From contig JACJXU010000002.1 of the NCBI GenBank assembly GCA_020636475.1, positions 1 through 64,000 of the forward strand: a stretch of DNA of 64,000 bases. Reading direction: 5' to 3'. This stretch comes from Chitinophagales bacterium. GTDB taxonomy: Bacteria; Bacteroidota; Bacteroidia; Chitinophagales; UBA2359. The notes below the pieces were generated by a model. The model ran no database searches. It was not told the DNA's origin and saw only the letters and a list, made by a program, of their open reading frames with translations. Position 1 is the stretch's first letter; every line of letters begins with the position of its first letter. The position numbers were made by a program, and so were the translations under genes. Of the stretch, positions 51,268-59,930 are shown in pieces.

Positions 51268-52761
51268 TTATAAATTGTACAAGTCGGTATATTTTTTTTC
51301 CGCATAATCAATAAACGCCGACAAGTTCAACTCCTCGCCCGTAATTTTTTTACAAAGCTCGTCTATGCTGTATTTTTTACCATATTGGTAAATATTTTCG
51401 CGCAGCCATTTGTTTAAACCGAGCAAACTACCTTGCTGAATTTCTGTTGCAAGCTGCGGCATTGCTTTTTCGGCAGCGCGAAAAATTTGCGCCGCATAAA
51501 AACTGCCCAAAGAATAAGTAGGAAAATAGCCAAACAAGCCGTGCGACCAATGTACATCTTGCAAACAACCCTCCAAGTCGTTTTTTACCGTAAGGTTTAA
51601 GTATTTTTTGTACAAACTATTCCAAATATCCGGCACATCTTTTACGGCTAAGTTGCCTTCTATCAAGGCTTTTTCTATTTCATAGCGAATCATTATATGA
51701 AAATGGTAGCTTATTTCGTCGGCACTGGTGCGTATAAAGCCGGGCTGCACAATATTGGCGGCAGCATAAAATTGCTCCGCACTTATTTTTTGTAAATTAT
51801 CGGGAAATATTTTTTGTAAAATCGGAAAATTGTACTGCCAAAATGCCTTGCTTCGCCCCACATTGTTTTCGTACAGCCGCGACTGCGCTTCGTGCATACT
51901 CAGCGACAAATACGCACCGGAGGGCAGTCCATAATTTTGGGGCAGAAGCCCTTGTTCGTACAAGCCGTGTCCACCTTCGTGCAGCGTACTCCACGTCATT
52001 TCATGAAAATTGTGTTCGTTAATACGCGTAGTCACGCGCACATCTTGCATCCCCAAGTCGGTAGTAAAAGGATGCGTGCTGATGTCTTGTCGTCCGTACG
52101 TGAAATCGTAGCCTATTTGTTTCAACAAACTTATGCCAAAATCCCATTGCTTTTGGTGCGCATAAAAGCGAAACATAAAATCGTTTTTTGGAACGGGTTT
52201 TGCGGCTATTTTTGCCAAAAGACCACTTATTTTTTGGCGTACATCTGCAAAAAGCACTTCTAACTGGGCTACTTGTAAGTTTGGCTCAAACTCGTCCAAA
52301 AGAGCATTGTAGGGCTGTTTTTCAAAACCCAACAAATTGGCTTGCTGGCGTTTTAAGTTTACCATTTTTTCTAAAAAAGGCGCAAATACGGCAAAATCAT
52401 TTTTCTTGCGCGCAGCCAACCAAGCCTGAAAACCTTCGGAAGTGCTGTGGCTGAGCTTTTGTACAAAACTGGCGGGCAAATGAGTTTTTTTGTCGAATTC
52501 CTGTTTGCTGTGCGCCACATTATTGGCTTGCTCGGGAGTTAGCGAAGGGTCGTTTGTTAGCTCATTGAGCAAATCTCCCATCGAATGGTCGGTAAATAAC
52601 TCGTGGGCAATACCCGACAAAGTGGCTATTTGTTGCGCGCGTATAGCTGCACCACCTTCGGGCATGTTTATTTCTTGGTCCCAGCCCAAAATAGCAATGG
52701 CTTTGTTTACATCAGTAATTTTAACCAACTTCTCGGTATATTTTTGATAGTTCGTATTCAT
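51268..52761 (-). CDS. M32 family carboxypeptidase (thermostable carboxypeptidase 1-like)
   Basis: 497 residues. Zinc site HEGGH at 261-265 (TLHEGGHGLYEQG), third ligand Glu291 in SMHEAQSRLYEN, and the TRTxEHNFHEMTWS region, all typical of the M32 family (Taq carboxypeptidase, Pfu carboxypeptidase). No signal peptide, so cytoplasmic. It removes C-terminal amino acids from peptides. All catalytic residues are intact. It lies 9 bp after the histidine kinase gene and may be co-transcribed with it. Confidence 0.93.
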   Translation of the reverse strand: MNTNYQKYTEKLVKITDVNKAIAILGWDQEINMPEGGAAIRAQQIATLSGIAHELFTDHSMGDLLNELTNDPSLTPEQANNVAHSKQEFDKKTHLPASFVQKLSHSTSEGFQAWLAARKKNDFAVFAPFLEKMVNLKRQQANLLGFEKQPYNALLDEFEPNLQVAQLEVLFADVRQKISGLLAKIAAKPVPKNDFMFRFYAHQKQWDFGISLLKQIGYDFTYGRQDISTHPFTTDLGMQDVRVTTRINEHNFHEMTWSTLHEGGHGLYEQGLLPQNYGLPSGAYLSLSMHEAQSRLYENNVGRSKAFWQYNFPILQKIFPDNLQKISAEQFYAAANIVQPGFIRTSADEISYHFHIMIRYEIEKALIEGNLAVKDVPDIWNSLYKKYLNLTVKNDLEGCLQDVHWSHGLFGYFPTYSLGSFYAAQIFRAAEKAMPQLATEIQQGSLLGLNKWLRENIYQYGKKYSIDELCKKITGEELNLSAFIDYAEKKYTDLYNL

Positions 52762-52770
52762 TAAAAATTT

Positions 52771-53775
52771 TTATTTAGGGAAAAAAATGCTAAAAACACT
52801 TCCTTTAGGTGTGTTGTCGCTTATGCGTATTTGTGCTTGTAATTTTTGCACGAGTTGATATACAATAAAAAGTCCCAAGCCGGTTCCTTTGGTGCTGCGC
52901 GTATTTTCACTTCCAATGCGATAAAACTTTTGAAAAACCTTCGCTTTTTCTTTGTCGGGAATACCCAAACCAGTATCGCTTATGGCAAGGCATATTGTAT
53001 TGTTGTGTTCATTCATTTTTAGCGAAATACCAATTTTATCTTCTTTCAAAGAGTATTTTATAGCGTTTTCAATCAAATTGCTCAGGATAGAGGCGTATGC
53101 GTTTAGGTCGCAAGTATAGTAAATATCTTCGGAAATGCTTATGTCAAAATGGCGCAGATGCTCATATTTTTCACAAAAATTATAAGCAATGTCGGCGGTT
53201 ATGTCCGACAAATTTTGGTTTTCGGACGTAAAAAATGCCGTATCGTTTTCCAAGTGTGCCGCCAGCAACAAATTGTCCACCAGCACTTTAAGTCTTTCCA
53301 CATCACCCAAAGCATTATGGTACATACGCGCTTTTTTTTCTTCGGGCAAAGGTCTGTTTTGTAAGGTTTCTATTGCCAACTTTATCGCCGCCAAAGGCGA
53401 CTTTAGTTCGTGGGTGATAGAAAGTAAAAAATTGTGTTGTTGTTTGCTCAGTTGCATTTCTTTGCGTAAGCCCTGATGCACTTGATAAGACCCTAATGCC
53501 ATGATGAATAAAAATACTAAACTTTCGCCTAATATCATTTTGTTCTTCCGCTGCTTTTTCTGTAATAAGTCCTGATATACGGAAGTTTCTTTGATGGTGG
53601 CATTGTTCAAAGGCGGATTTTGATGATGTTTCATTTCTAAAATGACCAACTGATTCTGGAAAATAGTTTCATTGTTTTTCAAATGCAAACTTGTCCACCA
53701 AATTGCCGAAGCAAACACATAAATGACTAAGGCATAAAATAAAAACAAAGGATGCCACAGTTGTAAGGCACGCAT
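52771..53775 (-). CDS. Membrane sensor histidine kinase
   Basis: 334 residues. TM1 at about 8-29 and TM2 at about 80-97 enclose a short extracytoplasmic loop of about 50 residues. The HisKA motif is SITHELKSPLAAIK with His122. ATP-binding boxes: SNLIENAIKYS (N), AISDTGLGIPDKE (G1) and KGTGLGLFIVYQLV (G2). It senses an unknown signal. No response regulator is nearby, so its partner must lie elsewhere. It shares a transcript with the M32 peptidase. Confidence 0.93.
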   Translation of the reverse strand: MRALQLWHPLFLFYALVIYVFASAIWWTSLHLKNNETIFQNQLVILEMKHHQNPPLNNATIKETSVYQDLLQKKQRKNKMILGESLVFLFIMALGSYQVHQGLRKEMQLSKQQHNFLLSITHELKSPLAAIKLAIETLQNRPLPEEKKARMYHNALGDVERLKVLVDNLLLAAHLENDTAFFTSENQNLSDITADIAYNFCEKYEHLRHFDISISEDIYYTCDLNAYASILSNLIENAIKYSLKEDKIGISLKMNEHNNTICLAISDTGLGIPDKEKAKVFQKFYRIGSENTRSTKGTGLGLFIVYQLVQKLQAQIRISDNTPKGSVFSIFFPK

Positions 53776-53928
53776 AGACGATTAAATATTAACTTTGCAA
53801 AAATTGTGTTTTCAAGATACGATTTTCCGGCAAAACATACGCTTTTGGAAACAATAGCTTTTTAGTAAATGTTTTGAAAGCAAAATATTTTACAATAAAA
53901 CCAATATTCTTTGAGATAATTGCAATTT

Positions 53929-55863
53929 ATGTTAGAGATAAAAAATCCGTACCAATATTGCCCGTCCCTCATTCGCTACGAGCGTTTTCGTACCCGCGAA
54001 GTAAAAATTGGCGATATAGCTTTGGGCGGCAAGCAACCCATTCGCATACAGTCGATGACTACCACCGACACCATGAACACGCAAGCTACTGCCGACCAGT
54101 GCGTTCGTATTTTTCGTGCCGGAGCTGACTATGTGCGCATTACCGCACCGAGTTTGCGCGAAGCGGAGAATTTAGCCAATATCAAAAAAGAAATTCAACG
54201 ACAAGGCTACCAAATTCCACTCATTGCCGATATTCATTTTACACCCAATGCCGCCGAACTGGCAGCGCGTATTGTAGAAAAAGTACGCATAAATCCGGGA
54301 AATTACGCCGACAAAAAAAAGTTTCAGTTTATAAACTATACCGATGCCACTTACGAAGAAGAATTGGCGCGTATTCGCAAGCGTTTTGTGCCTTTGGTGC
54401 GTATATGTAAGCAAGAAGGAACAGCGATGCGTATTGGCACCAATCACGGCTCGCTTTCCGACAGAATTATGAGCCGCTACGGCGATTCGCCCATGGGAAT
54501 GGTGGAAAGTGCCTTAGAGTTTGTACGCATTTGCGAAGACGAAGGCTATTTCGATTTGGTATTGTCTATGAAATCAAGCAATCCCGAAGTGATGGTAGAG
54601 GCTTATCGTTTGTTGGTACACAAAATGATGGACGAAGGAATGAATTATCCTTTGCACTTAGGCGTAACCGAAGCCGGCGATGGCGAAGATGGTCGGATAA
54701 AATCGGCTTGTGGCATAGGCACGTTGCTCGAAGATGGCTTAGGCGATACAGTTCGCGTTTCGCTTACCGAAGCTCCCGAAGCCGAAGTTCCGGTGGCAAT
54801 TCATTTGGTAGAACGCTACCAGACGCGCGCGCAGCACCAACCTATACCGTTTATTGCGCAAATACCTGTAAATCCTTTTGAATATAAACATCGTTACACT
54901 TACGCTGTAGAAAATGTAGGTGGCGAGCACGTTCCGGTAGTGTGTATTGATATGAGTGATGCAAAAAATATAACACCTTCGGATTTGCAAGCGGTGGGAT
55001 ACACATATAGTGAAGACTTGGACAAATGGCACATCAGCGACCAAGCCGCCGATTTTATTTTTTGTGCCGAAAAAATACCCTTTGCTTTGCCGGGAACATT
55101 GCAAGTAATACTTCCCTACGCAAAATGGCAACAGGCAAAAGAAACTGCCAAGACTTTTCCGCTGATGGATAAAGCTACGTTTTTAGAAAATACTGCTAAG
55201 TCGCCCATACTCAATTTTGTACAAGCCGATACTTCAGCTATAGATGAAGCACTTTGTAATGCTTTGGCGGCAACACCAAGTGCTGTTTTGGTATTGCATA
55301 CGCAAAATGAACACGCTATGGCAGATTTGCGCCGCATATTTTTTGAACTAATCGCCAAAAAATATGATTTTCCGGTAATTATTTATCGTAATTATGAAAA
55401 TTTGCCAAATGAGCAAATGCAGTTATTTTCCGCCACCGATGCCGGAGGTTTATTTATTGACGGTTTTGGCAATGGCTTGTGGCTAAAAGGCAAAAACCAG
55501 TCGGCAGCGTTTATCAATTCATTGAGTTTTGGCATATTGCAAGCCAGCAGGTTGCGCATTTCCAAGACTGAATATATTTCCTGTCCATCGTGTGGGCGTA
55601 CGCTATTCGATTTGGAAGAAACAACTGCCATGATTCGCCAGCGCACCCAACACCTCAAAGGCGTGAAAATTGGTATTATGGGTTGCATTGTAAACGGACC
55701 CGGCGAAATGGCAGATGCCGATTATGGTTATGTAGGCAGTGGCGTAGGAAAAATTACTTTGTACAAAGGCAAGGAAGTAGTGAAACGCAATATTGATACA
55801 GAATTTGCGGTAGATGAATTGATAAAAATTATTCAGGAAGACGGTCGCTGGCAGTTGGAATAA
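53929..55863 (+). CDS. ispG: 4-hydroxy-3-methylbut-2-enyl diphosphate synthase, large form
   Basis: 644 residues from ATG 53929 (MLEIKNPYQYCPSL); the TTG at 53920 is not needed. It makes HMBPP from MEcPP in the methylerythritol phosphate pathway to isoprenoids. It is the three-domain form with a large insertion between the TIM barrel and the 4Fe-4S domain, seen in Bacteroidota, Chlorobi, Chlamydiae and plants; E. coli IspG is 372 residues. The iron-sulfur cysteines are Cys552, Cys555 and Cys586 and Glu593 follows (SCPSCGRTLF, GCIVNGPGEMADADYGYVG). All are present. Confidence 0.96.
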   Translation: MLEIKNPYQYCPSLIRYERFRTREVKIGDIALGGKQPIRIQSMTTTDTMNTQATADQCVRIFRAGADYVRITAPSLREAENLANIKKEIQRQGYQIPLIADIHFTPNAAELAARIVEKVRINPGNYADKKKFQFINYTDATYEEELARIRKRFVPLVRICKQEGTAMRIGTNHGSLSDRIMSRYGDSPMGMVESALEFVRICEDEGYFDLVLSMKSSNPEVMVEAYRLLVHKMMDEGMNYPLHLGVTEAGDGEDGRIKSACGIGTLLEDGLGDTVRVSLTEAPEAEVPVAIHLVERYQTRAQHQPIPFIAQIPVNPFEYKHRYTYAVENVGGEHVPVVCIDMSDAKNITPSDLQAVGYTYSEDLDKWHISDQAADFIFCAEKIPFALPGTLQVILPYAKWQQAKETAKTFPLMDKATFLENTAKSPILNFVQADTSAIDEALCNALAATPSAVLVLHTQNEHAMADLRRIFFELIAKKYDFPVIIYRNYENLPNEQMQLFSATDAGGLFIDGFGNGLWLKGKNQSAAFINSLSFGILQASRLRISKTEYISCPSCGRTLFDLEETTAMIRQRTQHLKGVKIGIMGCIVNGPGEMADADYGYVGSGVGKITLYKGKEVVKRNIDTEFAVDELIKIIQEDGRWQLE

Positions 55864-55971
55864 GTGAAAAGTTGCAGACAAGCTCGTTAGATTAACATAT
55901 ATTATATGTAAAAGTAACTAACAAACCGACAATTTTACTAACTATGTTCAATAAATTTTATAGACAGACAA

Positions 55972-57354
55972 ATGTTGACAAAAGAATACATAAAAAAGTT
56001 AAAAACCAACGGAAACGGTGCTATTAAAAGCCTTGTGGAACAACACAAGACTAATAGTGGCAACTTGGTTTTTATCTTGGAAAGTTTGGGACAATTGCCT
56101 AAAAACTTTGACAGCTCATTTCTGCCCGACTTGACAACACACAAAAGTTCTGACGTTAGACTTTTGGCAGTTAAGAACATTGGCAAATTAGAAGACGAAC
56201 AAAACATTCAACTTCTTTCATACATTTCTAAACACGACAACGACACAACCGTAAGACGTGAAGCAATTTCTTCAATCGGACGTATGCGAAAAGAAATTGT
56301 GAAACCATATTTGGTTGAGGCACTACAAGACGAAGACCCGAAAGTCGTTTGCCAAGCTATTCGTGGACTTTTGGTTTTCAAAGGAAACGGAGTTGATGAA
56401 CAACTAAAAAAACTCATAAACCACGAAAACGAAATGGTGCGAACAGTGATTTATAAAGAGTTTTTTGCTACACAAAAAACTCATAAAAATCAGCCTCACA
56501 CCGAAAGTTATGACTACTTGAAAAATGTTGTTGTAAATGCTGATACAATAGAAACAATGAAATTTTTAGAAGATGAAAGTATTCACTTAACATTCACTTC
56601 TCCACCATATTACAACGCAAGAGATTATTCAATTTACCCAAGCTACAAAGCGTATTTGGAATTTCTTGCAGACGTTTTCAAAGAAGTTCATCGTATCACA
56701 AAAGAAGGACGATTTTTAATCGTAAACACTTCGCCAATAATTATTCCAAGAATTAGTAGAAGCCATTCAAGCAAACGTTATCCAATTCCGTTTGACATTC
56801 ACCCGTATTTAATGGAAATGGGTTGGGAATTTATTGATGACATTGTATGGCTGAAACCCGAAGCAAGTGTAAAAAACCGTATTGGCGGTTTTATGCAACA
56901 CCGTAAACCGCTTGGCTACAAACCCAATTGTGTAACTGAATATTTAATGGTTTATAGAAAATCAACTGAAAAGTTATTGGATTGGAATATGAGGGAATAT
57001 GACTACGAAACAGTTGAGGGAAGTAAAGTTGCTGACGGCTATGAAACGACTAACGTTTGGAAAATTGACCCCTGTTTTGACAAAGTTCATTCGGCTGTTT
57101 TTCCTGTTGAACTTTGTAAACGAGTAATACAATATTATTCTTTCAAGAATGATTTAGTATTTGACCCTTTTGGCGGAAGCGGAACAATGGGAAAAACAGC
57201 AAAAAGTTTAGGACGTAATTTTTTCTTGACCGAAAAAGACGAAACCTATTTTGAGTATATGAAGTCAAAAAAATCAAAAGAAATTTTTGATAATAGAGAG
57301 ACGAAATTTTTATCATTAGACGAATTTAAAGAATGGATTTCACAAGAAAAATAG
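55972..57354 (+). CDS. HEAT-repeat-fused DNA methyltransferase of a type II R-M system
   Basis: 460 residues. The first 175 are helical repeats of HEAT type (SSDVRLLAVKNIGKLEDEQN, TTVRREAISSIGRMRKEIVK, DPKVVCQAIRGLLVF). The methyltransferase domain has TSPPY at 209-213 and the SAM site DPFGGSGTMG at 398-407, the order of beta-class N4-cytosine or N6-adenine enzymes; TSPPY is typical of N4-cytosine. Its last 22 bp overlap the next gene, which encodes a restriction-endonuclease-like protein. The pair is AT-rich in base and codon use compared with ispG before it and looks transferred. Confidence 0.88.
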   Translation: MLTKEYIKKLKTNGNGAIKSLVEQHKTNSGNLVFILESLGQLPKNFDSSFLPDLTTHKSSDVRLLAVKNIGKLEDEQNIQLLSYISKHDNDTTVRREAISSIGRMRKEIVKPYLVEALQDEDPKVVCQAIRGLLVFKGNGVDEQLKKLINHENEMVRTVIYKEFFATQKTHKNQPHTESYDYLKNVVVNADTIETMKFLEDESIHLTFTSPPYYNARDYSIYPSYKAYLEFLADVFKEVHRITKEGRFLIVNTSPIIIPRISRSHSSKRYPIPFDIHPYLMEMGWEFIDDIVWLKPEASVKNRIGGFMQHRKPLGYKPNCVTEYLMVYRKSTEKLLDWNMREYDYETVEGSKVADGYETTNVWKIDPCFDKVHSAVFPVELCKRVIQYYSFKNDLVFDPFGGSGTMGKTAKSLGRNFFLTEKDETYFEYMKSKKSKEIFDNRETKFLSLDEFKEWISQEK

Positions 57355-58253
57355 TAATAAAGGAAATCGAGCGACTGCTTAGAGCAAAGGATTACAGAAT
57401 TGTAACACAAACAGAAATCAACACAAAGTTTTTGACATATTGCCTTGATTTCTTCAAAAAAGTTGTTGAAACAAAGATAAACGGAACAACAATTACGGAA
57501 GATTGGTACAAAGACAATTTTGTGATGAACAATTCTCACAAACCTGTTGATAGAGCAATTTATGCAGGAATTAACAAGAAAACAATTACAAATATGTTTA
57601 ATAGCGGAACAAAAGAAATTGTAGTTTCCGCATCCGAAGATAATTATGATACCCTTGTAAATTCAATCTCTCATTTAATTGAGGAAAACGACTCTATTGA
57701 TTTAAAACTTACAATAAAACTCAATAGCGTAAGCGTTGAGTTTTATTTGAACGAAAGCCTAATTGTTATCACGAGTTTAGCCGTAAAACGTGCCGCAATT
57801 ACAGGCGGTGCGTATAGTGCCATCGGTAAAAATGTTGAAGGTCCTTTAATGCTAACTTTATGCAAATTATACAAAGTCCCTACAGAAAATTACAACATTA
57901 ACATTGAAGGTGGTGGTACTGCAAGTTATGGAGACTTTGAGCGAGAAGTAGATTTTTTCTTGTCAAACAACGGAACAAATTATAAATGCGAAGTAAAGCT
58001 TATGGGAAAAGGGAATCCAGAAGTTGCTGATGCAGTAATTGCAAGGGAAAGCAAGGTTTTTATAGCCGACAAACTTTCTGACACAAATAAAAACCAACTT
58101 GACAGTCTAAACATAAGTTGGGTAGAGTTACGAGCGGAAGAGGGATTCAAACGCTTCAAAAATGTTTTAGAAAAGTTAGAAATTCCGTACACAGATTATA
58201 GTGGAAATTTAGACGAAGACCTTGAAGTAATTTTTGACGAAATTTTAGCTTAG
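57333..58253 (+). CDS. Type II restriction endonuclease, probably CfrBI family
   Basis: 306 residues. It has a PD-(D/E)xK-like core: FEREVDFFL with Asp207 and KCEVKLMGKG with Glu220 and Lys222. The segment KLMGKGNPEVADAVIARESKVFIADKLS and the pairing with a TSPPY methyltransferase make me think of the CfrBI family (C^CWWGG in the type enzyme); the recognition site here is not known. It overlaps the methyltransferase by 22 bp, so the two are translationally coupled. It would cleave unmodified foreign DNA. No C protein is visible. Confidence 0.75.
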   Translation: MDFTRKIVIKEIERLLRAKDYRIVTQTEINTKFLTYCLDFFKKVVETKINGTTITEDWYKDNFVMNNSHKPVDRAIYAGINKKTITNMFNSGTKEIVVSASEDNYDTLVNSISHLIEENDSIDLKLTIKLNSVSVEFYLNESLIVITSLAVKRAAITGGAYSAIGKNVEGPLMLTLCKLYKVPTENYNINIEGGGTASYGDFEREVDFFLSNNGTNYKCEVKLMGKGNPEVADAVIARESKVFIADKLSDTNKNQLDSLNISWVELRAEEGFKRFKNVLEKLEIPYTDYSGNLDEDLEVIFDEILA

Positions 58254-58421
58254 GATAAGGACCGCCTACAAAATTGGTTTGGTGCAATGGCGGGTAACGA
58301 ATTTCTATTGAACATTAGTGCTAAATTGAACGGTAGTAATGCTAATCAACGTCAGTACTAAAATGTTGCCACTATACCAAGTTGTAACCCGTAATTTTTT
58401 TTAAAAAGATTTTCACCAAGA

Positions 58422-58452
58422 GTTGTACAAATTCAAAAAAGCCGTATCTTTG
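58422..58452 (+). promoter_or_regulatory. Promoter of tRNA-Ser
   Basis: GTTG (58422-58425) and TATCTTTG (58445-58452) are spaced by 19 nt, an excellent match to TTTG / TAnnTTTG. The tRNA begins 6 nt downstream. Confidence 0.7.
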
Positions 58453-58457
58453 CCCAC

Positions 58458-58542
58458 GGAGAGATGGCAGAGCGGTTTAATGCGGCGGTCTTGAAAACCG
58501 TTGTACCGAAAGGTACCGGGGGTTCGAATCCCTCTCTCTCCG
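58458..58542 (+). tRNA. tRNA-Ser (anticodon TGA)
   Basis: The acceptor stem GGAGAGA (58458-58464) pairs with TCTCTCC (58535-58541). The anticodon loop CTTGAAA gives TGA. A long variable arm (GTACCGAAAGGTAC) and GGTTCGAATCC T-arm fit a class II tRNA-Ser. CCA is not encoded. It borders the AT-rich R-M pair, a typical place for integrated DNA. Confidence 0.97.
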
Positions 58543-58778
58543 CTCCTTTACCTGCCTATTGTTTTTCATTTTTAAAGTAGTATGTTTTTTTTGATGTAGC
58601 AAAGTGCTTTTCTTTGCTCTTGCTGGGTTATAGCAGTTAGTGAAAAAATTAAAAATATAGCCGGAGGAATAAAAAAGTGTTCTATCAAACAACACGAAAT
58701 GTTTACATACAACAAAATTGGGTATAGAATTGGAACCAAAGTTCTGAGAGGGCTTAACTTTAAATAATAACTTTCCTT

Positions 58779-59303
58779 ATGAATAAATACATAATAGAAA
58801 TAATAGAGAGAATATCTTTGGCTAATTCATTAGAAGCTAAAAGCCAAGCCTATTTAGACTTACAGGGAATTATAGAGATATATACAATAACTAACTTTTC
58901 GGAGAACTGGGATAAAGATTATTTGCTAATGTTTTCAAATAGTAAATATTTGGATTTAAAATTAAGCGACTTTGAGTTTGATTTTATTAATAACTATCTT
59001 TTCTATAATGCCATAGCTATTAAAGATGTGGAGGAGATATATTATAACGCGCTTTGTATCAAGGTTTTGTTTCGGTGTTCAAATGTATTGGCAATTTGTA
59101 ATTTAATAAGATTATACTATCCGTTAAATATTGATAGCATTATTTCTACTTTGCTAAGTGCAATATGTAATATGTATGCTGATGGTAGTTATTTAGAAAT
59201 TGAGGATGTTAAGGACATTTTAATACTCTTACGTGATACGGAGTTGCAATCAACTAAAGAAAAGATTGACTTTATATTCAAAAATTATGGAAAAATCGTT
59301 TAG
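58779..59303 (+). CDS. Hypothetical helical protein
   Basis: 174 residues, no signal peptide, very AT-rich. Mostly helices rich in Ile, Leu, Asn and acidic residues (MNKYIIEIIERISLANSLEAK, FSENWDKDYLLMFSN, EIEDVKDILILLRDTEL). No family recognised. Base composition and its position next to the R-M pair and tRNA-Ser suggest an accessory gene; small helical immunity proteins have such composition, but there is no toxin gene nearby. Confidence 0.6.
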   Translation: MNKYIIEIIERISLANSLEAKSQAYLDLQGIIEIYTITNFSENWDKDYLLMFSNSKYLDLKLSDFEFDFINNYLFYNAIAIKDVEEIYYNALCIKVLFRCSNVLAICNLIRLYYPLNIDSIISTLLSAICNMYADGSYLEIEDVKDILILLRDTELQSTKEKIDFIFKNYGKIV

Positions 59304-59309
59304 ATTTCC

Positions 59310-59468
59310 TCAAATATTGTTCTGACACTTTCTTAAGCAAGCGCGAAATATTGCTTCAAAATAAGCATCTTTCATATTTGCCAACCAATCTTTTGCAGAA
59401 TTGTTTTCCCACACTATCAAAATGTCTATCGACAATGATTTTAGAACCTCATGAAGGACAAAATACTG
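59310..59468 (-). pseudogene. Possible 3' remnant of a lost gene
   Basis: The minus strand carries an open stretch ending at a TGA at 59310-59312 and reading ILIVWENNSAKDWLANMKDA, then YFEAIFRACLRKCQNNI. Its codons look like protein, but there is no start within reach, as the frame is stopped upstream near 59469. No family recognised. Confidence 0.3.
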
Positions 59469-59500
59469 CTATTATCCGAAAGTTGGCAGTATTGTTTTTT
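59462..59500 (+). terminator. Rho-independent terminator-like hairpin
   Basis: AATACTGC (59462-59469) and GCAGTATT (59486-59493) form a perfect 8-bp stem with a 16-nt loop, followed by GTTTTTT. It is 160 bp past the helical protein gene. Confidence 0.55.
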
Positions 59501-59508
59501 GTAAAATA

Positions 59509-59809
59509 ATACTAAAATCGAATAGCTATTGCGTATTAGAAAAGGTAAAAATCTTTTTTCGCCGTATAGCAGTTTTTTGGCGTTAAAAATTTTTGAAGCC
59601 TTGGAAAAAATTTAGCCCAAAAACTGCGGTTTTGCCCGAACAGGGCAAAAATACCTTAAAAAAAGTGTCGTTTCTTTTGCTTCGTTTTCTTTGGACAAGC
59701 AAAGAAAATGAAGAAGCTCTAAGTATAGATATGCCCCCAAACTTATAGGGCGAGTACTTACCCTTAATAATACCTAAACCAATACGCAACTTTCATACGG
59801 TTTTGGTAT
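59509..59809 (-). repeat. Dispersed non-coding repeat with inverted ends, copy 3
   Basis: About 301 bp, bounded by ATACTAAAATCGAAT (59509-59523) and, inverted, ATACCAAAACCGTAT at the other end (up to 59809). The inverted similarity extends about 30 bp, through TTGCGTATT. It holds the CGCCAAAAAACTG block of copy 1 but lacks the CTGCACGA/TTTCCGTAAATGA block of copies 1 and 2. Orientation is like copy 2. Confidence 0.84.
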
Positions 59810-59930
59810 AAACTTCCGAATAAACGAAAGTGAAACAATAAAAAATGACCAAAATTTTACACTATTTTTTATTTCGATTTAGTAATAATGCTAATTTTGA
59901 GCAGGTTTTTACATGTTTACTACTTGCTTT

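Noticed and set aside
58254..58457. Possible attachment site or integron-like site between the R-M pair and tRNA-Ser (CGGGTAAC ... GTAACCCG)
   Set aside because: The inverted match is only 5-6 bp with 90 bp between, no integrase is present, and no duplicate of the tRNA 3' end was seen.
58477..58695. 72-residue frame antisense to tRNA-Ser
   Set aside because: Its C-terminal part is the complement of the tRNA; such frames ending in 'RERDSNPR' are a well-known annotation artefact.
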